Part shown: one piece after another, positions 1-10,739 of the stretch
How positions within the stretch are numbered: the first letter of the stretch is position 1
How the letters are laid out: each line of letters starts with the position of its first letter
NCBI GenBank assembly: GCA_949126835.1
Contig: OX421500.1
Location: 29,429,991 to 29,493,990 of the forward strand
Source: Anisus vortex
Lineage: Eukaryota > Mollusca > Gastropoda > Planorbidae
Direction of reading: 5' to 3'
DNA: 64,000 nucleotides
The notes under the pieces: generated by a model
The model's database searches: none
Told to the model about the DNA's origin: nothing
Seen by the model: only the letters and a program-made list of their open reading frames with translations
Program-made: the position numbers and the translations under genes

Positions 1-884
1 ATTTAGAGTACATTGTAAAATTACCAAAATATATCAAACTTTGCTTTATAACTGGTTGAGTCCATGCTACTAGACAATCAAGCTTTTACTTTTAGCTTAC
101 GGTTATTTGAGTAAAAAAAAAAAAGAGAAAATTTGCCCATTGCGAAAAAATAAATAAATATAAAAATCTAGTAGACTAGAACACTTTTTAGTGTAAAAGA
201 AATTTCTCCAGCGGCGATTGTAGGCTATGGCGTAATGTGGATTGATGTTGTAGTTTAAAAAAGTAGTATGTTCCAGATTTATTGGCTGTCTATTGTGTGA
301 CAACATCAATAACCAAGACTTTTAGTAACTAAATGCATAATCTTAGTGCAACAAAGACCTTTGACAGATTTTATGACAGAAATTACGATTGTTACTATAG
401 CTTTTAGCTTTTGTATCTAAGGCTTGCATTTAGTGCAATGAAATCATGATACTAAATGACATAAAGCATGTAATATTACGACCTTCTTTATACTTAAGCT
501 TAAATTTAGAATGCTCGATTAAAAGTCCGTAATTAATAAAAAGGACAATTATTATGTCTAACTACTAACTTATTTAATGAAAAGAAAAATAATTTATTTA
601 ATAAAACAACACTTCAGACGATATCAATTTAAAAGAATGTATTAACTAATTTAAAATACTGAATATAAAATAAAAATATAAAAATAAAATACACTCACTT
701 GACTTAAATCCCACAACAGAATAAAATAAAACAATTTAGTAAGGATGAACACAATCTATACACTCAAGAAAATAATCATATGACAGAATTAAAAACAATT
801 TAGGAATACACTCACTGCCACTGAGCTCAGAATAAAACTCTATAACAGAATATACAAACTGCATCGATATTAGAAAAACTTCCT
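1..884. other. AT-rich non-coding stretch
   Basis: No convincing coding sequence, RNA gene or repeat family is seen. Short reading frames here are AT-rich and have no recognisable domain. Confidence 0.6.
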
Positions 885-1475
885 CTATTGACAAGTCTTA
901 ATGAGGCGTGAACTATTAAACCCAAATGTTCGTGAACTTCCTGTTCTATTTTTAAACTAATAAACAAAAAAAGCATGCTTTTGCTGGTGTTTGACAATTG
1001 ATTTCAACCTCGATGGCCAGTTCTAGTCTTTTAGAATTATACAAAGGATACAATATTAGTTATGAAGAATCCGTTTTTAACATCAAAAGGGAACAGGCGA
1101 TAATTAATACTCAAGTGTTAGTCGCGTGTGGTTAAATTTTTATTTGTTTACAAAATAAATGAGTCAAGAGTTGCGTTTTTTGGGTTATTGAAAAACAAAA
1201 TGCGTAAATTCATAAAAACGAATAACAAAAATTATTTTGCATTAAGCAATAAGTTTGATATTTTAAAAAGGTGATTATTCCCTTCTGACTTTCACAATAC
1301 ATTGTTTTGTTTTGTAAACATCTTTTGGAAATGAATTTTTTTTTCCCCAACAAATTTGAGTACAACCAGTAAAGTAGCACTCAGACATTGTTTCGAAGAA
1401 AATGATCGAATAAGAATGGAAATGTTTTTGCAGGTGACCTTTTATGCATGCATACACGTTAAGACTTGTCAATAG
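885..1475. mobile_element. candidate MITE with 17-bp terminal inverted repeats
   Basis: The 17 bases at 885-901 (CTATTGACAAGTCTTAA) recur as an exact reverse complement at 1459-1475. If the outer TA is read as target duplication, the inverted repeats are 13 bp (TTGACAAGTCTTA) flanked by TA, the signature of Tc1/mariner-type insertions. The interior has no transposase and no long reading frame. The inverted repeats are seen directly; assignment as a MITE is inference, since no second copy exists in the window. Confidence 0.4.
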
Positions 1476-3120
1476 CGAGAATTCCCTATATTTATACTAT
1501 TTTAAAAGGAGCATTCTCGAAGCCCTATTCTAAAACAATAACGGAATAAAAATTGTCAACATATTTCTATAAACTTCTAGGGCGCGAGAGTACTCTCTTG
1601 TAATAGATAGAAAAACTAAAAATAAACTAATGACGCGTCAGTGGCAGAGTTCAACGAAGGGTCAGGGTCTGGCAATGGTAGTGTTACACAAGAGGAATGG
1701 AGGATATGATCTACACATATAACAGTAAGAATAGTTGCAAAATGTGACCCAGTTCTACAAGTAGGACAAGCAGGAGCCTCGTAAATAGCACAACCAAAAT
1801 TGATTTAGTATTCTAACGTAAAAAATGCATTATGTTTATATTATTGATAAAACATCATTAGGTTTTGATTCTTTCTGTGAGACCGAAATTTGGAATAACT
1901 CTTTTTTCCATACTATAGAGCGTTCTTAGTGGGCGTGGCTTAGGTTTTTAGTGACGTATTTGTGTAAATAAAGAACCCACTTGAGGTACAAATGTAACGT
2001 GGTGAAAGTGAAGTACTTCTTTATCATGCAAAATTCACATCTGAATATTGGCTATCCTACTCAAAAATAAGGAGGTAAATAGTAGCACTGTAGATTAATT
2101 GATTAATGTGATTAGGCTAGGGCTGGCTAGACCTATTTACACTTTCAATTTCACTTTATAGGCCTACACTTTTAATGTTTCGTAGGCTAGGCTACGACGT
2201 CAAGTGATAGTGTTGGGTGAATAGGCTATCTAGTCAAGTCACTAATAGGCACATCGTCTATGATCTATGTCTATGATAATAATAAAATAGCCTATTTTAT
2301 TTAACATACATAATACAGCTTAAATCTTAATAAGACTTAAAACACAACACATCATTTAAAAAAAGCTCGAGCCTATATGAAACTTTATTAATACAGCGGC
2401 CATTATTTATTGTACACCATTACAGAAAGTAAACACAAATCACGTGCTTTTTGTCACGTGATTGCAAACGCCCTATAGAAATTGCTTCGCAGAATTTCTG
2501 ATTTTTCATAGAAAATGGGTTGTTGATCAAATGCTTTATTTTATTTTGATTTCAATTATGTATATAATCACTCTGAATAACCTATTAAGGAGTGTATCCC
2601 CTACATAACGATTTTCTCTAATCAATTTACGAGATAAACTGGATTACAAGGAGATCCATTCTGGTAAGGTCTCATAAAAATTGATATGCAAAATACATAT
2701 ACAATAAATGAATGTCTGAATTATGGTAACGGTGTCCGCATGTTTAGTTTTAAACTCTATAATAGTGTTAAAAAACTTCCAAAAAAGAATTTGTAATGAT
2801 ATAACTTATTGTGAAAATGATCCTCTGTAATATATAATAAGAACATGTTCTTCTATGTCTGTTTTATTTTTTATTTTATGCATGGGCAAAATGAAATTGG
2901 ACAAAATTTTACCTTCAGTTGATTTTAGATTGTCTTTGTTGTATGTTTGTTTACATAAATACAGTTTAGTTCAGTAAACCACACTATGAATACATCGATC
3001 AGTTTTAATTAATCTCACTAGCTAACGTAACCATATTGATATTAGTTTAAAAGACAGCAACAGTAAGAAAGCATTTTAAACGCTAAAAAGCTAACTAATA
3101 CAAAACAAACTAGATCAACT
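1476..3120. other. AT-rich non-coding stretch
   Basis: No supportable gene. Contains a weak 11/12 inverted match (1913-1924 with 2467-2478) that is too short to call an element. Confidence 0.5.
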
Positions 3121-3500
3121 GTAATTGAGGATAGCAAATGCTTCCTTTTAACAGAGGAAGCAGATATTCTTGCAAGATGGACATAATAATGTAAGGGCAT
3201 CTACAACCACAACATAAACCATCATTACTACTTAATACACAACAATTTTTGAGACAATAGAGAGATAGGTGAATCTCCAATACAAGAGAATGACGTAAAT
3301 GATGCTGTAAGATGACTAAACGGAGGAACGTCTCCTGGTATTAACAACATACCAGCAGAATAAATTAGGGAAGGCGGCCCACAAATAATGATGTAGATAC
3401 GTGTCATAAAATCTGGGAACAAAAATAATTACTTTCAGAATGGACACAATCCTTAATCATTCCTTAACCTAAGAAAACATACAAATCTACTGAACAATAA
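3121..3500 (+). pseudogene. eroded non-LTR retrotransposon RT fragment
   Basis: Translating the plus strand, with several frame breaks and stops, gives the block that lies just before the RT fingers in endonuclease-RT proteins of non-LTR retrotransposons: a TEEADILARWT-like stretch near 3150-3185, then ESPIQENDVNDAVR, GTSPGINNIPAE and a GGPQ-like stretch at 3270-3390. At least three in-frame stops (for example after NDAVR and after NNIPAE) show it is dead. No catalytic motif survives. The clade cannot be fixed from this piece; it could come from the same kind of element as the 3' fragment at 6295-6936. Confidence 0.6.
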
Positions 3501-3522
3501 ATCTAATCAGTACGCCAAGCAG

Positions 3523-3671
3523 AATGGGCCGTATTGCTGCTGAGAGTTAACACCCTTGCCCCTTTTACAAGTCAATCTTTTATGACTGACTTGTAAATTA
3601 CAAGTCAGTCATAAAAGATTGACTTGTAAAAGGGGCAAGGGTGTTAACTCTCAGCAGCAATACGGCCCATT
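3523..3671. repeat. perfect 149-bp palindrome (74-bp arms, 1-base centre)
   Basis: Arm 3523-3596 is an exact reverse complement of 3598-3671, with a single A at 3597 between them. Each arm also carries its own small inverted repeat at the centre-proximal end: TTACAAGTCA at 3565-3574 with TGACTTGTAA at 3587-3596. The sequence identity stops abruptly at 3522/3672. It can be a genuine fold-back duplication or an assembly/library fold-back artefact. Confidence 0.95.
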
Positions 3672-4097
3672 ATGTAATTATTCTTAATTTAGAAACGCTT
3701 AAGCCCCTGAAATAGAATGTCACAGAGTACATAGTAATTTGGAAAACATTCAAAGATTTTCAAAAAACAAAGAATACATAAAATTCATTAAAATATTATT
3801 TTAAAAAAAAGACGTACAAGATGTGTCTAAAAATTTGAAATTTATATTTTATTTTTAAATGCTAGAAAAAGAAAAATATATTTATTGGATTTGACATATA
3901 TGTAACATATTATTATTTCTACAAAAATGAAAATCATCTGTACTTAGTACTTCAAGAAAACTTCTCAATTTAAATGTTTACTGTAGTGGCATAAAATTAG
4001 AACCAACTAAAGCTTCAAATATCAAATTTGTATTTAAGTAGGACTAGATATATATTATTAATTTTTATAATGGAATATCACCATCACCCAAAATAAT
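3672..4097. other. AT-rich non-coding stretch
   Basis: Nothing recognisable. Ends where the much more GC-rich non-LTR element begins. Confidence 0.6.
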
Positions 4098-5300
4098 CAC
4101 AGCACTGAGACAGCACTACTGCGGATCACCACCAACCTCCTGAACGCCACAGACAGAGGTCTCGTCTCCGCCCTTGTGTTATTGGACTTGTCCGCGGCCT
4201 TTGACACGATCGACCACCACCTACTCATCGATCGCCTCAGCTTCACGTTCGGCATTCATGATATAGCCCTCTCCTGGTTCAAGAGCTACCTCGACGGTCG
4301 CTCCCAGACCGTCACTACTGAATCTTTGTCCTCCCAGCCCGTCACCGTCCGCTATGGTGTACCACAGGGGTCCGTCCTCGGCCCAGTCCTCTTCACTTTG
4401 TACACCCAACCCCTTTCCTTCGTCATCGAGCGACACAACCTTAATTTTCACTTTTTCGCTGATGACACCCAGCTCCTAAACAGCGCCAAGCCTGAGGACA
4501 TCGACGAGCTCCTTGCTTCTATCTCCTGTTGTTTCCTGGACATCAAGAACTGGATGACAGAAAACAAGTTGAAGCTCAACAGCGATAAGACCGAAGCCCT
4601 ACTCGTAGGAACGAGACAGAAGCTTGCTTCCCTCAGAGTGACTGACCTCCAGTTGGGTGACGTTACTGTGCCCTTCTCCTCAACGGTAAAGAGCCTCGGC
4701 ATGTTTCTGGACTCCACTCTGTCCATGCAACCCAACATCTCCTTCCTGATCAAAACCTGCTTTTTTCACCTGCGACGTATTGCCACTATCCGTCGCTACC
4801 TCACTCCGGAAGCTTGTACCAAGCTCGTCATCACTCTCCTCTTCTCTCGTTTGGACTACTGTAACTCTCTTCTGGCCGGCCTTCCTGCCGCTTCCATTCA
4901 AGGACTCCAACGCGTCCAAAACTGCGCTGCCAGACTAGTCCTAAAGAAGAAGAAGTCCGACCACATTTCACCTCTGCTCTACTCTCTGCACTGGCTCCCT
5001 ATTCAAAATAGGATTTTATATAAACTCGCATCTCTATGCTATAAATGCCTCAATGATTCTGCCCCGGATTATCTAATTTCCTGTCTGGAAATATATACAA
5101 AACCACGCCCACTTCGATCGGCTGCTCACAAACTCAATTTGACGATCCCGCGGACAAAACTCGTGACAGCTGGTCAGCGGGCCTTCACCTACTCCGGCCC
5201 CTCCGCATGGAACACCCTGCCACTCCAGCTGCGACAAAGCTCGAACTTTTACATTTTCAAGACCGGACTCAAGACTCACCTGTTTATTATTGACTCCTAG
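4098..5300 (+). CDS. partial reverse transcriptase, non-LTR type
   Basis: The frame is open from about 4071 with no true start codon; homology begins at HSTETALLRITTNLL (4098). RT motifs follow in order: DLSAAFDTIDH (motif A with the first catalytic Asp), GVPQGSVLGPVLFT (motif B), FADDTQL (motif C with the catalytic Asp pair) and SLGMFLDS. The C-terminal part has the HWLPI..R..YK and GPSAWNTLPLQLR blocks typical of the tail of CR1/L2-type ORF2 proteins. The endonuclease domain is missing, so this copy cannot retrotranspose on its own. About 400 codons survive without a frameshift, suggesting a relatively young insertion. Its base composition is far from the AT-rich neighbourhood. Confidence 0.9.
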   Translation, partial: HSTETALLRITTNLLNATDRGLVSALVLLDLSAAFDTIDHHLLIDRLSFTFGIHDIALSWFKSYLDGRSQTVTTESLSSQPVTVRYGVPQGSVLGPVLFTLYTQPLSFVIERHNLNFHFFADDTQLLNSAKPEDIDELLASISCCFLDIKNWMTENKLKLNSDKTEALLVGTRQKLASLRVTDLQLGDVTVPFSSTVKSLGMFLDSTLSMQPNISFLIKTCFFHLRRIATIRRYLTPEACTKLVITLLFSRLDYCNSLLAGLPAASIQGLQRVQNCAARLVLKKKKSDHISPLLYSLHWLPIQNRILYKLASLCYKCLNDSAPDYLISCLEIYTKPRPLRSAAHKLNLTIPRTKLVTAGQRAFTYSGPSAWNTLPLQLRQSSNFYIFKTGLKTHLFIIDS

Positions 5301-5458
5301 CCCACTTACATTTTTAAACATTTGTCTGTTATTGTTATCATCGTTAATTGTAATTGTAATTGTAATTGTAGATGTAATTGTTAAGCGCATAGAACTGATT
5401 GCGGGATATGCGCTATATAAGCTTCATTATTATTATTATTATTATTATTATAATTGTT
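4098..5458 (+). mobile_element. 5'-truncated non-LTR retrotransposon (CR1/L2-like)
   Basis: A GC-rich island in AT-rich DNA. It begins abruptly inside the RT domain and runs through the natural C-terminus, a 3' UTR with a TAATTG hexamer array (about 5346-5381), the sequence GCGCTATATAAGC and an ATT microsatellite tail (about 5426-5452). Truncation at the 5' end with an intact 3' tail is what target-primed reverse transcription leaves. Clade assignment rests on RT motif style and 3' tail and is not certain; no target duplication was identified. Confidence 0.85.
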
Positions 5459-5756
5459 TTTTTATTATGGATTGGATTTTTTTTCTTGTGCGTAATGTAC
5501 ACATTTTAAATGCGATGTAAATAAAAAAAATGTTTAATTATATTAGTCTATTATTTATGTATATGTTAATTATTTGTTATTAAAATGAATAATTGAATTC
5601 TTAGTATAATATTTGCAGTTTTGTAAAATAGTTTTAATAAGATAAGATATAATAAGAATGGGCATTTCTTATAGCTCTTCTATCCATACTATTAAATTAG
5701 CTTGCTCATTGCGCTCTTTGTGTACTTTGCAGGGGCAGATGTATTAGCCAAAGAGA
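5459..5756. other. AT-rich spacer
   Basis: No feature seen between the non-LTR tail and the minisatellite. Confidence 0.6.
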
Positions 5757-6294
5757 AAGGTACATGTATAGATATGTTTATATTGTACATGTAGTCTATA
5801 TGTATGTTTATATTCTATAGGTATGTTTACATTGTACCTGTATATGCATGTTTATGTTGTACATGTATGTGTATTTTTATATTGCTCATTTTAGCATATT
5901 TTGCCTATATTGTACATGTATAGATATGCTTATATCGTACATGTATAGTTATGTTTATATTGCTCGTGTAAATGTATACTTATATTGTACATGTATAGTT
6001 ATGTTTATATTGCTTATGTAAATGTATACTTATAGTGTACATGTATAGTTATGTTTATATTGCTTATGTAAATGTATACTTATAGTGTACATGTATAGTT
6101 AAGTTTATATTGCTCATGTATATGTATACTTATATTGTACATGTATATGTATGTTTTATATTGCTCATGTAAATGTATACTTATATCGTACATGTATATA
6201 TATATGTTTATATAGCTCATGTAAATGTATACTTATATTGTACATGTATAGTTATTTATATATTACCCATGTATATATATGTTTATATTGTTCA
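5757..6294 (+). repeat. 50-bp minisatellite, left part
   Basis: From about 5937 the phase marker GTAC recurs at 5937, 5987, 6037, 6087 and 6137, a strict 50-bp period. Each unit is two related halves of about 25 bp: one with TATTGTACATGTATAG and one with TATTGCTCATGTAAATG. Looser copies extend to 5757 on the left. The array resumes at 6937 after an inserted fragment. Confidence 0.85.
6283..6294. repeat. target-site duplication, left copy
   Basis: TTATATTGTTCA at 6283-6294 recurs exactly at 6937-6948, bracketing the non-LTR fragment. Because the target is itself a tandem repeat, part of the match would be expected anyway; the TTCA ending differs from the usual TACA/CTCA of the array, which favours a real duplication. 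Confidence 0.55.
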
Positions 6295-6936
6295 AAAGAA
6301 TGGCCTGCAGGGGATGCATTCTCAGTACACTACTTTACGGCAATGAGAGCTGGTCAACCTGCATGCGCCCGGAACACCAGTTGAACATCAGTTAAACATT
6401 TTCCACATGTCATGTATGATCCGAATACTGGGCATAACTTTGAAGGACCACATAGCCAACCACGAGATTCTGAAGGGAGCAAATATTCCTAGCATGTACT
6501 CACTGCTAAACCAACGCAGATCGCGCTGGGTGGGTCATGTCAGCCGGATGCAAGACGGCCGTATCCCTAGAGACATTTTGTATGGAGAGCTGGAGTATGG
6601 CACAAGGTTCCCAGGGCGACCAATTCTAAACTAGAGGGACATCCTAAAACGTTACCTTAGGTCTACAAACATCGACCTGCAAACCTTGGAGCAGTCTGCA
6701 ATGGACCGCACAGCATGGAGATAGGCCGTTCATGCAGGTGTATCTGCCTCTAAGACAAAGAGTGCGGAGAAAAGACGTAAAACCGCCAGATGTACAGACT
6801 GCTGTTCAATACAGATGCCTCGATTGTTCCAGGGACTGCCACTCAAACATCGGACTGTTCAGCCACCGCCGCCAAATTTGCAAAAGTAATCGTTGCAGAG
6901 GGGCGCATCCATTGTCTCTCGAGACAGAAGGAGCCA
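6295..6936 (+). pseudogene. 3' end of a non-LTR retrotransposon ORF2, broken
   Basis: Across at least two frames and several stops the plus strand encodes the C-terminal region of an endonuclease-RT protein: ILSTLLYGNESW, ILGITLKDHIANHEIL, then RRSRWVGHVSRMQDGRIPRDILYGEL, a GRP.L motif, and a zinc-finger tail CLDCSRDCHSNIGLFSHRR near 6812-6868. The C-X2-C...H...H finger after the RRxRWxGHVxRM block is typical of a widespread invertebrate non-LTR group, but the clade is not resolved here. Stops interrupt at about 6395, 6635 and 6723. The piece lies between two parts of one minisatellite and is flanked by a 12-bp direct repeat. Confidence 0.75.
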
Positions 6937-7200
6937 TTATATTGTTCATGTAGAGGTATGTTTATCTTGTACTTGTATAGACATGTTTAAGTTGTACATG
7001 TATAAGTATGTATATATTGTAATGCATATGTATGTTTATTTAGTACATGTATATGTATGTTTATATTTTAAATGTTTTTGTATATTTATATTGTACATGT
7101 ATGTGTGTTATTATATTATACATGTATATGCATGTTTATAAGTAACATGTATATGTACGTTTATATTGTACATATATATATAAATTCTTTAATTCTACAT
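6937..7200 (+). repeat. minisatellite, right part
   Basis: Continues the TGTACATGTATATGTATGTTTATAT-type repeat of 5757-6294 with more divergent units, ending close to the left LTR of the next element. Confidence 0.75.
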
Positions 7201-7242
7201 TAATATATATCTTTATATTGTAAGTTTGTTTTCAAAACATCT

Positions 7243-7717
7243 TGTTGATGTCCTTAATTATTGTTGGACCATCAATTAAAATAATCAGTCTCTTCAGAGT
7301 GTATTTGCTATAGTTGCTGAATTATTGTCTATCAATACATTGAAAACAGACGACTTCACAATATATATATTTGAACTTGTAAATTAACAAAGGAACTCCT
7401 TGTTGCAGCATATGTAATTTATTAATATTATTAACTGGTTACTTCACATCCATGAAAACTATTAATTACAGAATTATAATAGCTACATAATACACATTTT
7501 TACTAATGGTCTCTGAGTCTAATTATACGTGCGTTCCATTACAAGCTATGGTTGAGACTGCCGAGTAAGCGTGGGCAGTCACGTGACTATACACTTCCGA
7601 TATATTTAGCAATACTCTAGGTTTCTCTTTTATTTTATATTCAAAGATGGGTTTTATTTCGACTTTTTAATTCTTACTTTAGTCACTACCTATATATTTT
7701 TTACTTGCTCCATAGCA
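7243..7717 (-). repeat. 3' LTR of the RT-less element
   Basis: Starts TGTTGATG and ends CCATAGCA on the plus strand, 475 bp. Nearly identical to 14386-14856; differs by a 4-bp insertion near 7460 and three base changes. Immediately outside on the element side lies GGTTGGGGGG (minus strand, 7720-7729), a likely polypurine tract priming plus-strand synthesis. Confidence 0.93.
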
Positions 7718-8840
7718 TACCCCCCAACCACAGAGAAAAAATATTAATTGATTATTATTTTTGATACGAAAAATGTTTACAATAATGAGAAAAACAAATT
7801 TTTCCTAATCTTAATTAATGCATATAATCATTCATTTAATAATACATAGAGAAAAAATTCATTTAATATATGTACAAACAATCAAAAACAATTTTATAGG
7901 CAGAAATATAACCAAAAGACACAAAGAATAATGTCTAATGTTTATATGACAATTAGTCATAGACAATTATCTTTTGGCATTGTCTAATCAACTTCAGTAA
8001 TACTGAGATAAACTATTGGATGTTAGTGATGTGTATCGATAATTATTATGCGAAATACTTATCAAGGCTGTCTAGACTATCTATTATCTTTATCTCACAA
8101 AATCTATATAGATTCCATGAAAAAATATTTTCATACAACATTTATTATTCTATACCATAAGATTAATTATAATACTAATTTCAGTTTTATATTTTTACAA
8201 TTGTCATTTTCATAATGGTTATTATGAATATATATTTTCACAATATTTATTTTGAATTGATATTCTTATTGATATTCTTATTGATTATTATTGATTATTA
8301 TTGATTGATATTCTCAATAACATTACTTACAATGTAACATGATTATCTTTAATCTTAGTTTACAATAAAATATTACACAAATTATTCAAGTCTTCCCTTC
8401 AAATATATCATTATATTACACTGCTCATGTTGCTGTGAGTCTTATATGTATCATTTATTTATTGATTTCAATGCTATCTTTAGTCTTATATGAATACAAT
8501 ATATAATCTAATGCTCTCTCTCTAGAGTCTTACATAGGCATTTTATTATTATATCATTCCTATTTCATTGCTCTAAAGCTGCTTTAAAGACTTACATAGG
8601 CATATTAATGGCATAACAGTTTCACTGTTAAGAGGCCCCAAAATTTATGTGCTTAACAGTCTTACCAAACTGTTCAGAGGCTACATAAAAAAAAATAATT
8701 TCCAACTGATAATCATTATTTTAATCAATTAGATTATTATATCGGTATCCATATTTACATTGTTTGTTCTTTACAAAGGAAAAAAAAATGTTATCATGTC
8801 ATTATACCTGTTACTGAAAATATCATATCCCATTATAAAT
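7718..8840. other. non-coding 3' region of the RT-less element
   Basis: About 1.1 kb of AT-rich sequence between the integrase stop and the 3' LTR. No RT, RNase H or envelope motif in any frame. Includes short ATTGATTATT reiterations near 8260-8310. Confidence 0.7.
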
Positions 8841-10448
8841 TTAGTTGTTCCTATGTTCTCTGTTAAAATTCCTTAGAATTTTACAGCATTTGTTCAATGT
8901 TATCTTTCTATGTTCAGATTTACTAATATCATTGTCTGGTTTATTTTCAATTTCAATTATTTTGCTTTTATTTTCTCTGTTATAGCTTTTTAGAATTGCA
9001 CAACATTTATTTAATGTTATTTTTGCATGTTCTGATTTACTTATATCATCTTCTGATTTATTTTCAATTATCATATCATCTTCTGATTTATATTCAATAA
9101 CTTTGCTCTTATTTTCTGATTTAGTGTTAACTATTTGGTTTTCATCATAAGTTCTTAAATTGTTTAAATGAACAATTTTCTCTTTGTTATTAATGTTTAC
9201 CTTGTAAAATACATCAGATAGCTTAAGTATTATTTCAAAAGGTCCTTTCCATTCCATAGTATTGCCAGTGCCAATTGGTAAATAAACAAGTACTTTATTA
9301 TCAACTTCTAATTTTCTCATATTCTTATGAATATTTTCTCTGATTAAAGTTTTAGATTTGATTTCTTGATTTTTTGGTACAGCAAATTCATAAGCTGTTT
9401 TCATATGTTCTTCAGTTTTATTGACTAAGTCAAATGGAGACATTGTTTTTTCTTTAATTCCTAACAATTCTGATTTGAAATTATCCAATGGTCCATTGGG
9501 ATTTTTGCCAAGCACTAATTCAAATGGTGAAAAACCTGTGCTTTCATGAACCGATTGTCTATAAGCAAACAAAATAGCAGGAAGGTAATCATCCCATTCA
9601 AATGGATGCTCTTCACACACTTTAGTTATCATTTGTTTTATTGTTTGATTAGCCCTTTCACTCATACCATTTGATTCAGGATGGTATATAGAACTAAAAA
9701 TTTGAGTGATTTTAAACATTTGTGCAAAAGCTTGAGTAAGGTTTGATTTGAATTGAGTTCCATTGTCACTCAATATGAACTTTGGAAACCCGAAACGACA
9801 AAAGATAGGTAAAAGAGCATTACAGACCCTTTCTGCAGTTATCTCTCTTAAAGGAACTACCTCAATCCATCTACTTCCCATGTCTATTATGGTTAAGGCA
9901 AACTTTGCTTTGGTAGTTTTAGTTTGTTTCATGGGCCCAATTATATCAACTGCAATTTTATAAAAAGGTTTATTTATTGTATCAGTCATTTGTAATGGAG
10001 CCTTATGTTTAGAATCTTTTTTATTATGTCTAAGACAGGTAGCACAGCTTTTAATAAATGTTTTCAAATCTTTTTCCAGTTTAGGCCACCACAAATTCTT
10101 TTTGAGTTTACAAACTGTTTTTTTACTACTCAAATGACCTGACAATGCATTGTTGTGTGAAATTTGCATTACTTTGTTAGTTAATGACTTAGGTATAACT
10201 ATTTGAGTTACATCTAATTTATTGTCCTTTCTACAGAGAATGCCATTTATTATTTCCATGTTTTTATTTTTAACTTGACCTTTTTCAATTTCTGATACTA
10301 TTTTAATTATGTATTGATCTTCTTTCTGATCTTTTTTTAGAGTTAGCTCATCAAAAAGCATGTTTACTAAACTGATATTTTCTGTTTTTTTCATTTGAGT
10401 TTCCTTTTTATGAGGACTATCAATGTATGCTAATATCTCAGTCTTCAT
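8841..10448 (-). CDS. integrase of the RT-less LTR element
   Basis: A Ty3/gypsy-type integrase, which inserts the cDNA copy into chromosomal DNA. Seen in order: linker, HHCC zinc-binding domain (HNNALSGH then CATC, about residues 98-145), the catalytic core with D in AVDIIGP, D in LSDNGTQF and E in GMSERANQ, and a GPY/F-type module (KGPFEIILKLSDVFYKV). All catalytic residues are present. The last ~100 residues hold two copies of a motif ISKSEH.KITLNKCC.IL (about 9017-8960 and 8915-8855), an unusual tail. The frame is open upstream of the nominal start to the TAA at 10536, and the same frame carries protease and gag, so this is part of one polyprotein and the Met at 10448 need not be a real start. 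Confidence 0.92.
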   Translation of the reverse strand: MKTEILAYIDSPHKKETQMKKTENISLVNMLFDELTLKKDQKEDQYIIKIVSEIEKGQVKNKNMEIINGILCRKDNKLDVTQIVIPKSLTNKVMQISHNNALSGHLSSKKTVCKLKKNLWWPKLEKDLKTFIKSCATCLRHNKKDSKHKAPLQMTDTINKPFYKIAVDIIGPMKQTKTTKAKFALTIIDMGSRWIEVVPLREITAERVCNALLPIFCRFGFPKFILSDNGTQFKSNLTQAFAQMFKITQIFSSIYHPESNGMSERANQTIKQMITKVCEEHPFEWDDYLPAILFAYRQSVHESTGFSPFELVLGKNPNGPLDNFKSELLGIKEKTMSPFDLVNKTEEHMKTAYEFAVPKNQEIKSKTLIRENIHKNMRKLEVDNKVLVYLPIGTGNTMEWKGPFEIILKLSDVFYKVNINNKEKIVHLNNLRTYDENQIVNTKSENKSKVIEYKSEDDMIIENKSEDDISKSEHAKITLNKCCAILKSYNRENKSKIIEIENKPDNDISKSEHRKITLNKCCKILRNFNREHRNN

Positions 10449-10619
10449 TTTAGTAAAATCAGATATTTGATTTTTAGCAATGTTGAATATTTGTTTATGA
10501 CCTTCTAAATTTCTACATAGTGAAATAGCATGTAATTATTTTGGTACATTGTTTATTTCACATTGACTTTCAAATTTGTTTGCATACTGTTCTAGTTTTT
10601 CTGTTCTATTCCATTTGGG
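10422..10619 (-). pseudogene. capsid-like segment where RT would be expected
   Basis: Between protease and integrase the same frame encodes IPKWNRTEKLEQYANKFE, then C..N.VP, a stop (10536-10538), LHAISLCRNLEG and ISDFTKMKTEILAYI. The spacing of FE, C, VP/IP, LHAI/IHLI and DF/DY with a following K and hydrophobic pair parallels the start of this element's own capsid domain (the MPPFDGKEKI...ITDYAIIKDQL stretch of gag). This suggests a second, partial capsid N-terminal domain. The resemblance is by eye (about one residue in five identical) and needs a profile search. Confidence 0.4.
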
Positions 10620-10739
10620 AATATGATTATCCTTTTCATTATTTATGGATAAGTTTATGTTTGGTGTCTCATTGAGAATATTATTTTCTGACTTTCCTAT
10701 GGTTTGTAAAAAATTAAAAGTCTGTAGAGCAGGGTAAAA

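Noticed and set aside
1913..2478. MITE bounded by CTATAGAGCGTT and its near inverse
   Set aside because: Only 11 of 12 bases match and the similarity does not extend; not distinguishable from chance.
6151..6384. Tyr/Ile/Cys-rich open frames in 5.8-7.2 kb
   Set aside because: Periodic translation of the 50-bp minisatellite.
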